From NCBI GenBank assembly GCA_036250195.1, contig JAVHZZ010000005.1, forward strand, positions 185,018,448 to 185,082,447: 64,000 nucleotides of DNA, written 5' to 3'. Made by a program: the position numbers and the translations under genes. Within the stretch, counting starts at the first letter, position 1. Each line of letters starts with the position of its first letter. A model generated the notes under the pieces. That model worked only from the letters and a program-made list of their open reading frames with translations, was not told where the DNA came from and did not search any database. Below, piece by piece: positions 11,851 through 25,000 of the stretch. This DNA comes from Mixophyes australis (lineage: Eukaryota; Chordata; Amphibia; Anura; Limnodynastidae).

Positions 11851-13432
11851 AGCTGATGAACCATCATATGCTTTCCCCTGTTTAGGAAATGTATTTGTTG
11901 GTTTGTTTGTTTATTGTTGTTTTAGCATTCCTCTCAGTGGTAGATGTTTTGATTGTCATAAAGAGAGAGACAGGGAACAGTATCTGCCTGCAAATCTCCA
12001 TGCTTATATTAATGACAATTTTATTTTAGTTACAACTTGCTAAGGGAAGTTTCCATGTTAAACAAACGATCTTCAAATACGTAGCCTCTCATACCACGAT
12101 GCAATATCTAGTACGCTATAAAGTATACATACTATACATTGATTACATTATTGCCCACCTTATTAAGATTATTTAATCGGCACATATAAAATAATAAGCA
12201 AAGCTTAAGATTGGACTTGCCAGACATTAAACAGGAAAAAGACTGCTGTGGACATCATATAAGTGGCTTTGTGTTAGCTTGAAATAATAACAAACGCTAA
12301 TTAGCCTGCAATTCCTTGCGTTTCAATACCTCTCAATTCCCCCAGTAAAATAATTAGTGCACGCCAGACATGATCTATTAATGGTTTATAACACTATACC
12401 GTCCTCCAGGGAAGCCCTACAGGTATTGTCTTACGACTACATGAGAGCAAAGAGTTCCTGTCAAACTAGTGAAGAGGAGTTTTGCAGTACACCAGTTGTA
12501 TACACAGTGTACACATTCAGCAAGCGAAGGCTTGGGAGAGCCTTGTAAGTAATGATCCATGAAGTATAGTATTCACACCACATCAACTAACAATTCCAAA
12601 AGCTTATACATTTATCTTCAATTTACATCGATTACAAGAGATAGGGAAACTGATTGAAACTACTTAGAGGTATTCACTCACCTGTACAGATCTACAACTT
12701 GCCAGTGTGCCTGTTATGACTATAAGTATATCCACTGCCATATATCTCAATAAGTACAATGCTTTAAAACACACTTATTATGTACATGGCTGGATCATAT
12801 TCAGACCCAAATACTAGCAAGCAAAAGCTGTTTAACTTATAACAGTTCACATTCATTATTTGCACTAATAATTTCATGATACAACTACAACTAATATATT
12901 CGTTGATAATTTTCACTTTAGTATGAAGAGTGTATATATACTGTAAAAATACAGTAACGGATTTCAAAGTTTTAATCCTGGCAACATAATAAAATACTTA
13001 TGGAACACATATTCTAAACCTCATGCAAACACCGCTTTAAATATCGCTTATCTAAATAGGTTCAGCCTACAGCCTCCCCAAACACTCAATGATGACTGTT
13101 TTATTTCTTTTCAGTTCTACATACAAATACTTGTATCATATATAATTTGGCTACCAAGTAATGTATTCACTAAAAAGATGTAAAACTTTTATCTATTTCA
13201 TATAAAACGATATCTTGCAACAGGTGCTAAAATGCCGAAAATACTATGCGTTGTATCTGCATACTGTTTACAATGCAGTGCAATCACCAAAGACATTTAA
13301 TCTACACATATATCAAATCCTTAAATACTCTAATTTACCCTGGGGGGGAATTATTTATCTACAGTTTAAGAAAGCTACATATTCTTCTTCCAAACGCTGT
13401 GAATAACCCTTTTGTTGACAAACGTTAATACA

Positions 13433-13439
13433 AATATAT

Positions 13440-13497
<58 letters not shown>
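13433..13497. repeat. (AC)n/(AT)n microsatellite
   Basis: A short AC run passes directly into about 50 bp of AT dinucleotides. Confidence 0.95.
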
Positions 13498-13501
<4 letters not shown>

Positions 13502-13610
13502 TAGATATACGTAGGACAGGCAGATAAAATACCGATGTCATTAAAAGGAACTATTTTCAGCAATAGGTCAGGAAAATTCATTCCTGATTTGGAAAAGTTT
13601 CGGATTGTTT

Positions 13611-13626
13611 GGGGGGGGGGGGGGGG
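13611..13626. repeat. G16 homopolymer
   Basis: Sixteen consecutive G on the plus strand. It is capable in principle of G-quadruplex formation and prone to sequencing-length error. Confidence 0.9.
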
Positions 13627-15596
13627 AAGTGTATGAATAAATTATGCAGATATCTGTTGTTTTTATCCTGGGGATAAAAACCAGTTTAAAACAGGTTTTC
13701 TAAACTTCAAGGATTTTTTAAAGCTTAGTTTTGCCCAGACAAAAGACAGGTAAGGAAAAGTCAAAGGGCGCACGCATTATTAAGGCTGCTGGATTGTAAC
13801 CCAATTTAGTATTCTGTTTTAATTAAAATTTCAACTTGAAAACAATAATAAAAAACACTTTAATGCACCTTAATCTGAATCCAGCAACGGCATTATTACT
13901 CTTCTGAATACTGAGGTAGCTGAATTTATGGGAAACATAATATTGTTTTTACCATCCAACGCTAAAATAACATGTTACCTAGTTTACGTCTTAGCAGTTC
14001 CCCTTCCACTGAAATGTAAACGTCTTGGAAAACCACGTGTTAATATTACTAGAGTTTTACTACGCTTGCAATTTCCTGGGGAGTGGTTATTAGACCAAAC
14101 CAACAGAGGTAAATAAATTCATAAGTAGTAGCCACAGGCTAACGCCAAAACCGTAACTACAGTCAACATTGTAGAGATTGCACAGTGTTTCCTTGTTTTC
14201 ATTTTGGCACTATAAATTTTTTTGATGTTATAAAGAAATGTTTCGCTAACGAAATATGCTGGGAAACCTACACTAAAGCAAGTTCCTATAAATCTCAGCT
14301 TTTATGTGTTTATGTTCGTTTATGTTAAAATGTTCGTGCTTGATTGTACGTGGGAAATTTGTAAACAGCTGGAAATTGCTAACATTTCTCCTGATCCGTA
14401 TTAAAACTTTTATCAACATGGGTGATACATGGCACGTTCTTTGTTCACTAAAGGGTATGTCTTATTACTTGTAGTATTATGTTGAGAATGATTTCAAAAC
14501 TGCAGCGTTCTATTCAATAAGCACGTTTGGTGTACAAAGCGAATACAAAATGCAGATTTAAAGTAAATAAAATGTATATAGTAAAAGAAAACAAAAACGA
14601 AAACCCTCCAGTCCAGACTGATGTGCCAATGCTTTCTGTACCACGACCTACTGCAGATTCCTTGGATAAACAAAGAGCCAGGCAGGGCTGCAAGAACTTT
14701 TTTATTTTCCCTTGCAGGTGCTTGAGTGCAGATATAAAATATGTAATTAGCTTTAATAACGTGGAATATGGTGGAATAGTCCCTAAACTGACTTCCACAA
14801 TATGTTTATGACAACCTATAGACCATTAATGCATTCTATTCTTACATAAAATTCATTATGAGAAGGTTGTGATTTCTGACATCTGGGTGGATCCAAGTCT
14901 CTATTGTCTGCCCATAATGCTGCACTAAAAACAATTTTTTTTCCTTTTCTCACATTTGATTGGATAAGCCACCAAGCTTCTGAAAATGATAATATAGTAA
15001 ATCAAACTTTAAGCTCATTTTGTTAAATGTATACATTTGTCCTGATGGCCATTTCTGTAGGGATAATTTTATTAAAGCTGTATGTTTTACAACAATTTAG
15101 GGGCTCTACATGTATCCCAATCAAGTTTTGAAAAAAATAAAAAGAGATTAGTTGCAGGTGAACAAATAACCCAACCAATAAATTTTATGTTAATAAATTT
15201 TGCTGTGCATTTGCATCCAACCAACCAGTCATGTTAGTTAAAAATATAATGTTTACGATGGCGTATTCAAAAAAACAGGACCAATCCAGTTTGTGGAGGG
15301 GAGGGGGTCACAGATCAAAAAACGTCAGTGGCACTTAATAGTAACAAAATACATGTAAATGATGGTCTTTACAGTTTGCTGATATTTTGTCTCACCAAAA
15401 GGGTCAAACACATTTCCATATCATTACTTGCATTTTTTTTTATAAGAGATGCCTCTGGAATCCCAGCATCATGTTACTCAATATTCCTTTCAAAATATAA
15501 TAGCTTGATTATTTTTATTTGCATTCATTAAGAGTTATTGTCACAACATCAAAACATAATTATAGTTGAGCCAGAATAGTGAGTGTTTTAAACTGA

Positions 15597-15742
<146 letters not shown>

Positions 15743-15853
15743 GGGACTCATGCTGAGTTGAACGCAGCCTGTGCACAATGTGTACTTTGACAGATGTAGG
15801 AAAGCATATTAAACGCCAAAAACTTAAATTTTGTTCAACTCAGCATAAGCCTC
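15743..15853. mobile_element. Small foldback MITE (111 bp)
   Basis: The ends are imperfect inverted repeats: ATGCTGAGTTGAAC at the left and GTTCAACTCAGCAT at the right, with looser matching outside them. It sits exactly between the microsatellite and the Tc1 relic. No coding capacity. Family not identified. Confidence 0.55.
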
Positions 15854-16504
15854 TCAGTGACCATTTTATTAGGTATATCGGTAAAAATGCTTGATATTAC
15901 AAATGTCTAACCAGTCAGTCATGTGGCAGCAGCACAATGTGTAGAAACATACAGTCATGGTCAAGAAGTTCAGCTGTTGTTCAGACCAATCACAAGAATG
16001 GGGAAGAAATGTGATCTAAATGACTTTGACTGCAGAATGATTGTTGGTGCCAAATAGGGTGGTTTGAGTATCGCAGACACAGCTGATCTCCTAGGATGTT
16101 CACATACAACAGTGTCTAGGTTTTACAGAGAATGGTGTGCAAAACAAAAAAGACTTCCAGTGAGCTGCAGTGCTGTGGGCGAAAATGCCTTTTTAATGAG
16201 AGAGGTCAAGGAGAATGGCCAGACTGGTTCAACCTGACAGGAAGGCGGCAGTAACTCAAATAACCATGTGTTACAACAGTGATATGCATAAGAGCATCTC
16301 TGAACTCACAGCACAATGAGCCTTGAAGTGGATAGGGCTATACTGGGTTCCACTCTTGTCAGCTAAGATCAATAAAACTGAGTGCGCATAGGCTTATCAA
16401 AACTCAGAAAGCATTGCCTAGTCAGAATTTTGATTTAGGGTAAGAATTTGGCATAAATAACACGAATCCATGGATTTATCCTGTCGGTATAGGCAGTTGG
16501 TGCA

Positions 16505-17060
16505 ATGGTGTGGGGAATGTTTTCTTGGCACATATTAAGCCTCTTAATACAAATTCAGGATCATTCAAATGTCACAGCCTACCGGAGTATTGCTGCTGAG
16601 AATGTACATTTCTTTATGGCCACAATCTACCCATCTTCTAATGGCTACTTCCAGCAGGATAACGTGCCATGTCACAAAGCACACATCGGACTAGATTTAC
16701 TAAGCTGCGGGTTTGAAAAAGTGGGGATGTTGCCTATAGCAACCAATCAGATTCTAGCTGTCATTTTGTAGAAAGTACTAAATAAATGAAAGCTAGAATC
16801 TGATTGGTTGCTATAGGCAACATCCCCACTTTTTCAAACCCGCAGCTTAGTAAATCTAGCCCATCATCTCAATATGGTTCCATGAACATGACAAGGAGTT
16901 CAGTGGCCTCCACAGTCATCAGATCTCAACACAATAGAGTACATTTGGTATGTGGCGGACCTGGAGATTCACAGCATAAATGTGCAGTCGACAAATCATG
17001 TCAACTTGGACTATCGTTTCTAAGGAATGTTTCCAGAACCCTGTTGAATCCATGCCACAA
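16505..17060 (+). pseudogene. Tc1-type transposase remnant split by a MITE
   Basis: Readable segments are MVWGMFSWH, then NVTAYRSIAAENV, then YFQQDNVPCHKA. After the MITE, SQYGSMNMTRSS corresponds to the region before the final catalytic glutamate. Frames change on both sides of the insertion and stops are present upstream, so the gene is dead. In life this enzyme cuts and pastes its own element at TA sites in the nucleus. Assignment rests on the QQDNxPCH motif and order; the length is far below the usual 340 residues. Confidence 0.7.
16688..16862. mobile_element. Foldback MITE, about 175 bp, inside the Tc1 relic
   Basis: The two halves are near-perfect inverted copies for about 80 bp: the left arm contains TTTACTAAGCTGCGGGTTTG and the right arm its complement CAAACCCGCAGCTTAGTAAA. 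Only a short loop separates them. A second, older copy is at 34,518-34,692. No coding capacity. A target duplication is not clear, so the superfamily is left open. Confidence 0.85.
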
Positions 17061-18159
17061 ATAATATTTCAGGTTTTTCTGGGGTGATGGCTGCATAGTT
17101 AGTGTGTATAGATCTAAGTGTATAGGTACAAGTGTAAAAATAAATAGCATAATTCGGAGTTATACTAGAGTTAAATAGGAAGAAACAGAAAAAGAACATT
17201 CAGCCTATTCTCACAGCTACACAAGGACAACAGTCAGTATTCACCTGAAACTCCATATTCTAATCCTGATGTTTCCATCTCACCCTGGCTACAAGCTTCA
17301 CACCACAAGAAGACTATTTTGGACTCTGCTCTTATTTTCTACTGAGCTCATGAAAGTTTTTTTTATCTGTCATCTTATTTTCCCTTTTTAATCAGCCTGC
17401 TGTACTACTTGTTCAGCCACTCCCTACCCATGCTACATCTATATCAGTCCCCTATATCATCATTGTAGTTTCATTTCTACTCAAGGCTTTGTCTGCCATC
17501 ACAAGTAGGAAGAAATGATATTGACTTTCAACCACTCTCCTCTCTCATGCCTCTGCAAGAACTCAGCTACTCAATCACCTGTTCTTTATTACTCTTCATT
17601 CAACACTTCCACCCACTCCCTCACATGGCTCTCCACATCATTACTCTATATTATCCAGACATCCATGAATAAACTACATTTGCTGCAGCCTAGCTCTGCA
17701 CAACTTCTCTGATTACACAGGATATTGCAATTAGGTAATTAATTTAATTCCCTAATTTTTTGCTATTTTACTCATAAATCCCAATGCTGGCCAAAATATT
17801 TTTCTTTCTCTCTTTTCATGACATTATCTTTAGGACTATATCATCCCTCACCCATCCTGAAACACACACCTCTGTCCACATTGCCCCTTCATTACTTCAC
17901 TCACCTCTAGTTAACACTAATGAACTATTTTCCTATTTACATTCAATAACGTTAACAACCTCACCCTGTTGCCAGAAACTAAAAAGACACACATCTTACA
18001 AATCATCTTTCCTACCATTCTTCCTCCCTGCTTTTATTAGCTGGTGATATATCACCTAATCCAGGTCCCCCTCACTTCTCCCACACGCATATATCTGAAC
18101 ACTACAGAAATTCAGCAAACCTCAAACGAATCACCTGTCTCCCCTCTCTTCCAAAGTCC

Positions 18160-19117
18160 TTTAAATGTGCCCTTTGGAATGCACGCTCTGTTTGTAACAA
18201 ACTTACCTCCATGCACGATCTCTTCCACTCAAACATTCTAAACCTTCTAGCAATAACAGAAACATGGCTCACACAATCAGACACTGCTTCACCTGCAGCC
18301 CTTTCACATGGTGGTCTTCTTTTCACCCACACCCCCAGACCTACAGGCAGACAAGGACGGGGACAGGGGGGGTTGTACTACTTCTCTCCCCGCAATGCAC
18401 GTTCAGAATACCGTACCAAATGTCCCATCACTCACGTTCACATCTTTTGAAGTACATACTGTTAGGATTTTTAACCCGTTCTCTATGCAGGTTGCTGTCA
18501 TCCATCGCCCCCCTGGACCACACCAACAATTTCTTGAACACTTCTATGCATGGCTCTCTCACTTCTTATACTCTGACATCCCCACCATCATCATGGGTGA
18601 TTTCAACATCTATATTTGTAATTCACGCTCCAATGTTGCTTCCAAACTACTCTCTCTAACATCTTCACTTGACCTCTCCCAGTGGATTGAATCCGCTACT
18701 CATCAGGATGGCCAGTGTCTTGATCTTGTTTTCTCTAGACTATGCTCAGTTTCTGATTTCCGTAACACTCCTTTCCCCCGCTCGGATCATCACCTTATTA
18801 GCTACTCGCTCACCCCCAGTTCTTTACCCTCCCTAGGGTCAAACTCTTCCAAGCCTCCTCACAACCTCAGGAATATCAACTCTATTGATCTTCAACAGTT
18901 TTCCACCTCTCTCCAACACCTTCTCTCCCCAATTTCTACATTTTCCTCCCCTGATCGGGCAGTACCCCATTTTCACCAAAGCTTAGCAACTGCCCTTGAT
19001 CAAGTGGCTCCAGCGACACTACATACTCCAAGTAGACTTTGCTGCCAACCGTGGCACACTAAAGTAACGCGAACTCTACAAAAACTTTCTCGTAAAGCAG
19101 AATGTCACTTGGCGTAA
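18160..19117 (+). pseudogene. L2 LINE apurinic endonuclease domain, frameshifted
   Basis: This domain nicks target DNA to prime reverse transcription. Reading starts LWNARSVCNKL (about 18,170), ITETWL (18,255-18,275) and then crosses two frame changes near 18,360-18,430. It goes on as AVIHRPPGPHQ, IIMGDFNIY (18,590-18,615), GQCLDLVFS and the catalytic SDHHLISYSL (about 18,785). These are the standard endonuclease motifs in order. The frame changes mean the copy cannot make an intact protein. The LINE endonuclease and reverse transcriptase are normally one polypeptide, and the remnant continues directly into the next feature. Confidence 0.85.
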
Positions 19118-20997
19118 ATCTTGTACCTCTAATGAATTTGTCACATATACTGGTATCTACCACTCCTATAGAAATGCTCTGGACACTGCAAAACAAACAT
19201 ACTTCCAATATCTCATCTATGTTCAGACGTCTAACTCCAAATGCCTTTTTAACACATTTAAATCTCTTCTGAATCCTGCCACCCAAAATCCTCCAACTAC
19301 CATCAGTGCCAAGGATAATGCTTCCTATTTCAAGGACAAAATAGATAAGATCAGACTTGAAATGGTATCATCTCCCTCGACAAGCAATCAGCTCAATTAC
19401 TTTGTAGCACCCTCTGACACACTCTCTTCATTTGATCCCACAAATGAAGAGGAAGTTTCTACTCTCTTCTCATCTTCCTATTCTACCTCCTGTCCTCTTG
19501 ATCCCTCACAAATTAGTAGGTCCCTGTCTCCTGTGTTCATTCCCCCTCTAACTAAAATTTGTAATCTATCTCTTTCTACTGGTATTTTTCCATCACTATT
19601 CAAGCATACAGTGATTACTCCCATTTAAAAAAAAAAAAAATTCTGACCTAGACTCTCTCTCAAATTACCGCCCCATCTCTCAGCTCCCATGCCCCTCGAA
19701 GCTTCTCGAAAGAATTGCCTACACTCGGCCTCACACACTTTCTTACAGCAAACAACCTACTGGATTCTCTTCAGTCAGGCTTTCGCTATCAACACCCCAC
19801 AGATACTGCGCTGACCAAGGTTGTCAATGATTTGATCACAGCAAAAAGTAAAAACCATTACTCTCTTCTAATTCTCCTGGATTTCTCTGCTGCATTTGAC
19901 ACTGCTGACCACTCTCTCCTCATACAAACATTACAATCCCTAGGTCTTGAAAGCACTGTCCTATCCTGGTTCTCATCCTACCTATCTAATCGCTCTTTCA
20001 GTGATAATTTCTCTGGATCCACCTCTGCTCCGCTTCCTTTATCAGTTGGAGTACCACAAGGCTCAGTCCTAGATCCTCTGCTATTCTCCTTCTACACCAC
20101 TTCTCTTGGAAAACTAATAAGCTCCTTTGGATTTCAGTATCATCTCTATGTGGATGATACACAAATCTATCTATCTTCTCCTGATCTATCACCATCTGTG
20201 TTGTCTTGCGTTACTGACTGTCTTTCTGCCATTTCATCTTGGATGTCCAACTCAAACTCAATCTTTCAAAAATTGAATTAATAATATTCCCACCCAAAAA
20301 AAGAAACTTCCTGCGGACATTTCTATTTATGTTGAAAACATGACCATAAATCCCACCCTGCAAGCTCGCTGCCTAGGTGTAATCCTTGACTCACAACTAT
20401 CATTTATTCCCCACATTGACTTAATATCTAAATCATGTTACATACATCTAAAGAACATTTCCAGAATATGCACATATCTCACACAAGACACCACAAAAAC
20501 CTTAATTCATGCACTCATCATCTCCCGCATCGACTATTGCAATTCCCTCCTTGCTGGTCATCCCAAAGTCAGACTTGATCCCCTACAATCTATTTTGCAT
20601 GCAGCGGCTAGAATGATTTTCCTTGCAAACCATTGTTCCCTTTGCTGAGCCATTCTGTCAGTCTCTGCATTGGTTGCCTGTATTTCAACGAATCCAATAT
20701 AAAATTCTTCTACTAACATACAAGACCGTCTACAAAATTGCACCGACATATATTTCCTCACTTGTCTCAAATAATCTCCCAACTCGACACCTCCGTTCTG
20801 CACAAGATCTGCGTCTCTCTTCCACTCTCATCACATCCTCCCATTCTCGGTTACTGGACTTTTTTCGGGCTGCACCCACTTTGTGGAATTCCCTCCCTCG
20901 CACAGTAAGACTTTCCTCTAGTCTTCAAACCTTCAAGTGTTCTCTGAAAACCCAGCTCTTCAGGCAAGCTTATGATATTCCTCAACCACCATCTTAA
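19118..20997 (+). pseudogene. L2 LINE reverse transcriptase, frameshifted
   Basis: The polymerase copies LINE RNA into DNA at the nick. Motifs in order are: ISRSLSPVFIPPLTKIC (19,510-19,560), [16 protein letters not shown] (19,670-19,710), [15 protein letters not shown] (19,870-19,910), [15 protein letters not shown] (about 20,045) and the catalytic YVDDTQIY (20,148-20,171). The C-terminal region has IDYCNSLLAG, LHWLPVFQRIQYKI and TLWNSLPRT. The usual YADD is YVDD here. Frames change near 19,625 (a run of A), 19,715 and 20,270, so it is inactive. Mutations are few enough for the copy to be fairly young. Confidence 0.9.
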
Positions 20998-21666
20998 TCT
21001 CTCTAGGTTACCCTGTTACCTCTACACTGCTAACACAAGACAACAACTCTCTGACCAACATTGCTGTGTGATTGATTACACAGCCTACTCAATACTTTTA
21101 CCTTTGCATTCTAGCTGGTCCAGTGTGCAATAGGATGTAGCACATGCCCTTGTGTTTCAAACTCCCATTGTCCATTGTAAGCTTGTGAGCAGGGTTCTCT
21201 TACCTCTCTGTCTGTATGTATTACCCAGTATTGTTTTATTAATGTTTGTTCCCAATTGTAAAGCGCTAAGGAATTTGCTGGCGCTATATAAATAAATGTC
21301 GATGATGATGATGATGAAAGGGGGTTCCTACCCAGTACTATATGTTTGTGGGTGCATATGTAGAAACTTAATAAATTACCCCATCCTCCATTTAGTGTCA
21401 TCAGCCTGTTTGACCTTTTCTGATATATTTGCACTGCTGGTTCCAAAATATTGTTGGTGTATGTGGTTCCTAGAAGATGAATCAAGTAAAAGTGTGTAAA
21501 CTTGCTTGGGTGCTCAACTATAGAAAGCAGACAGTAGAAATAGACTGCTACCCCCAGGACTTGTAAATGCAAAAATGACTGTATTAGGAAAAATACATCA
21601 ACATTTCAGCTCTCTGTTTGACCTTTATCAAGACAATAGACTGTATTGACAAGTGCTGGCAATGAA

Positions 21667-21668
<2 letters not shown>

Positions 21669-21708
<40 letters not shown>

Positions 21709-21713
21709 CTCTG

Positions 21714-21747
<34 letters not shown>

Positions 21748-21748
21748 A
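21669..21748. repeat. (CT)n microsatellite
   Basis: About 80 bp of CT dinucleotides with occasional interruptions. Confidence 0.95.
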
Positions 21749-21750
21749 TT

Positions 21751-21812
21751 CATTCCAATTCAACCACTGTGTATATATACATTTATATACACACAGTGGT
21801 TGAATTGGAATG
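21751..21812. repeat. Palindrome of about 27-bp arms
   Basis: The left arm CCAATTCAACCACTGTGTAT and right arm ACACAGTGGTTGAATTGG are inverted copies around a short ATTTATA-type centre. It lies between CT and TA/GA arrays, so the whole block is a large inverted structure. Confidence 0.85.
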
Positions 21813-21856
21813 GTATATGATGCATGCCATCATACCACCACTTCTCCCGCTGCTGT

Positions 21857-21914
21857 TATATATATATACATATATATATATATATGCCTATATGTATATA
21901 TATATATTTATATG

Positions 21915-21948
<34 letters not shown>

Positions 21949-21990
21949 CAGAGAGACAGAGAGAGAGAGAGAGCGAGAGAGAGAGAGAAA
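21857..21990. repeat. (TA)n then (GA)n microsatellite
   Basis: Interrupted TA dinucleotides to about 21,950, then about 35 bp of GA dinucleotides. The GA part is complementary to the CT array at 21,669-21,748. Confidence 0.95.
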
Positions 21991-22003
21991 GAGAGAAAAC
22001 ATT

Positions 22004-22032
22004 GGGCCTGATTTAGAGTCGGACGCGAGTCT
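22004..22032. repeat. Single MITE end (TTTAGAGTCGGACGC family)
   Basis: GGGCCTGATTTAGAGTCGG matches the terminal repeat of the elements at 34,744-35,188 and 38,224-38,647. The second end is not found, so this is probably a truncated copy. Confidence 0.5.
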
Positions 22033-25000
22033 TCTGATCAGTGCAAAAAGCACTTTTGGCCAAAGATTGTCTCAGTTTCAGACTGTTAGCTTAGAAAATG
22101 TGTACATTATGGATCAGCATATCATCCAGATAAGCACATTTAAGGAAATCATACTTTACACATGGAAATGCATTTGTCAGCGTATTACACAGTTCATTTT
22201 TTTAAATAATGACTCCAATTATATTGTGTGGAGCAGAAAAGGCAGCATTTTATCAATAACTTATAAATCAATGTTTTGACCTAAGCTAGTTCATTTTAAT
22301 GCTGCATTATTTTTATCACACACAAACACCTTAGAGTGAATGGGACTACATAGCTCATCCAACATTTCAGGAACTACTCGCTTAGCTTTCCAAATGGAAC
22401 ACAATGTGAATAAACCGCCTTTGAAATAAAGTGACTGCTTTTGTGTGTTTTTTGCTCTTGGTTTTACATAGCATAGATGGCATGTTATGTTATACAAAGA
22501 GCAATTGTTGGCACTGAATCATGGGCATATTGGGACATGTTGTATGCGTAACACTTTAGTCACAATTGTACACCAGCCTAAGTGCCAAATTTGAAATAAA
22601 AAATTCTTTTATAGGCGTAAAAAAGTGTGGGATAGAGAGAGGATAAACTGTGTTCCCTACTTTGCAATGTGTCATAGTGCTGTTATTTAAGCATGTAAAA
22701 TGCTCTAATTTTAATACACTTTGGAATGGTGTTAAGAAATACATTTTATGGGATACCAATTGTACATCTTAGGCATATAAGGGAGAACATACGCACAGCT
22801 TTGTGTAATTAAAACAAAACCTTTTAAATTCAATTTCCTTTATCCATTAATGGCTTACAATGGAAAGTAGAGCAATTTCATGGGAGAGGAGTGAGGTGGG
22901 GTGCTAAGGAGAGGAGTAGGTAACACTCTGACCTATTTTTTTCTTACCTATGCAACACTTGTATATGGGTTTATCTCATTGCACATTTTGGTAGGAAACA
23001 AAATAAACTCAGAGGGCACATGCAATTGTGGCTTGCTAATTTGGAATTGTGTACCCTGTCATGAATGATCCTCAAAATTGTACCAGGCATCTTATCCATG
23101 CATAATAAATCAATATTTACATAGATGTTCAGTTATGCATGAGCAATAATGTACTAATATATTGTATTAATATATTTCTCTTCTTGTCTATAAGCAGCTT
23201 GTTTTCTGAACATTTGTGATTGCTTTGTCACTGACTGCTTCAACGTTGGAAGAATGTGGTAAGACACAGCTCTCCCTTTCAGCTAAATCCCAACACAGCC
23301 TTGCTCTTTTAAAATAATGGGGTTTAAGTGGCCACATTAAATTCGCTGTTTTGCTATGATACACAAGGAAGCAGCCTCTACAAATCAATGTAAAGGGCCC
23401 ATTAATAAGCTGGCTTGCAGCTGATAGCCTAGATGCCAGTCGTGGAAACATGACTTTCTATGTGAAATTATCTGCCCATGCCATTGAGCCCTAATAACCA
23501 TGAGGATATAATAATAAACATGCAATTTTTCTGGCATATACAGTATGTTTTTTTGTCTAACTCCTACTTCAACAGATGTTTATATTTCTTTAATTAAAGT
23601 AAACTCAACACATCAGTATTTCTCAATAAAATTAGTAAAGATTCACAGAAAACAATTGACTGCTAGAAATGGGTGAATTGGTTCAACGATTCTAAAATTT
23701 GTCCAAACTTTAGCATTCATTCGCAAATTGGTCCAGATTTGCACCAAAAATGTATTCTCCCTGGAAAATCAAGCCAGTCACAACTCATGGAAGAAGCAAT
23801 CAGCAAGCATCAACAAATGTTATGTCTATAGTCTTATTTAAGGAGATAATAGTCCCTTTGGCGCTTTTTATACCTGGATTGTTCTAGAGAAACCATCTGT
23901 GAATACTTCCATTTGTGATTGTGATATGAGCTGGGACTTATCAATGGCCTGGCCTCACGTTATTCTCATTTACTCTAAACTCTTTATTTGTGGTGATATA
24001 GCTGCCTCTAAAAATTATTTCCTATTTTACCTGTTGTTTTAAAAGGAATCATCATCTTCATTTATGTTCTGTGGACACTTTGTACATAGCAGCATTGCCT
24101 GATAAATATATTTTTTTGCGTCTTAATTGGTTATCCCTATAGTGATATATACTCTTTTGGACTCCAACAGGTAGGTTTTTTCCATTTAACAAATTTTGCA
24201 TATCTTCACATTCCTCCTTTTTACTTCATTCAGTACTGTAATAAATCCAAATTTCATTGTTCCTGGACTTGTTACCTCCCATATGGTGAAATACCCAGGA
24301 AATACATTACTTACTACCTTAACAGGTGTTTTTCACAATGCACAGACTTGTCTGACTAGTCAGTCTATCAGTCCCTTTCTTATTGAAGGTATTATTATAT
24401 TAGGAGGTCACAATAACCAGTTTATTGCATTGACTATCAGCAGGGGCGTACCTAAACATTTGTGGGCCAATGTCATTACCCAAAAACACACTGTCCTAGA
24501 AACCCCACACTCCCCTCCCCCAATAACCTATCTTGCCATCAAAGCTATTATTTTAGTTTTATTTTGCACAGCGCATAAACAAGCAATCAGAGCTACTAAA
24601 CAGAACAGCAAGTAGTGAAACACAAAGTAGTAGTCTATCAAAGTATGTAATATCCTTACAAATGCCTGTATATTTTAATTTAAAAATAAACAGAGTAGCA
24701 TAATGCTGCTTGTATTAAATTTCTATAAGATAGTCCCAGATTCACAACACATATAGGAGACAGATCACACTAGCATATGAGCAATATGTTCAACATGTAT
24801 GCATTGGCCATTTGATAATAGTAGGTGATAACTTACTATTAGTGAATACTAATACATCTAGCCAGATAAAGTTTAATACATTAAAAAGTACTTCATCTCA
24901 ACTGTAAATGTCTCCAAATAGCATTGTCTGCTTCCCATCTCTTGAGATGGGGGGAAATGTTATTTTATTTCAGTATATTGTCAATGCAACTCCTGTATTT

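Larger units (their letters stand above)
10857..15590. other. TFAP2A 5' flank, repeat-poor, no gene recognised
   Basis: About 4.7 kb without a convincing coding region. It contains an AC/AT microsatellite (13,433-13,497), a run of 16 G (13,611-13,626) and a short dispersed-repeat fragment (11,785-11,850). The near absence of transposons, compared with the DNA to the right, fits a selected regulatory flank. That is an inference from repeat density only. Confidence 0.5.
15854..17060 (+). mobile_element. Tc1/mariner-type transposon relic
   Basis: The left end (GACCATTTTATTAGGTATA) resembles the terminal repeat of a widespread fish/amphibian Tc1-like family whose ends read CCACTTTATTAGGTACAC. 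The interior has decayed transposase: an N-terminal helix-turn-helix region (16,000-16,150) with stops and frameshifts, and the conserved DDE segment YFQQDNVPCHKAH at 16,648-16,686, which holds the second catalytic aspartate. A 175-bp foldback MITE splits the transposase straight after that motif, and the C-terminal part resumes at about 16,863. The matching right inverted repeat was not found, so the right end is lost or diverged. Confidence 0.75.
17220..21316 (+). mobile_element. L2-clade LINE, long copy
   Basis: A non-LTR retrotransposon with an endonuclease region (18,160-19,110), a reverse transcriptase (19,110-20,997) and a 3' tail GGCGCTATATAAATAAATG at 21,280-21,298, followed by GATGATGAT repeats. 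The pyrimidine-rich stretch 17,220-18,160 appears to belong to the element (5' untranslated region or ORF1 relic), but the left boundary is approximate. Three more copies of the same family are at 25,094, 47,648 and 53,815. Protein motifs and the tail place it in the L2 or closely related CR1 group. Confidence 0.85.

Noticed and set aside
14514..14811. Two mirrored 94-codon open frames on opposite strands
   Set aside because: Coincidental reciprocal frames without a recognisable domain or splice context.
21646..22279. Open frames with SLSLSL, IYIYIY and RERERE runs
   Set aside because: Caused by CT, TA and GA arrays on both strands; not coding.
24443..24480. CAGGGGCGTACCTAAAC as a hAT-type element end
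   Set aside because: The partner end and target duplication could not be found, so no element is called.
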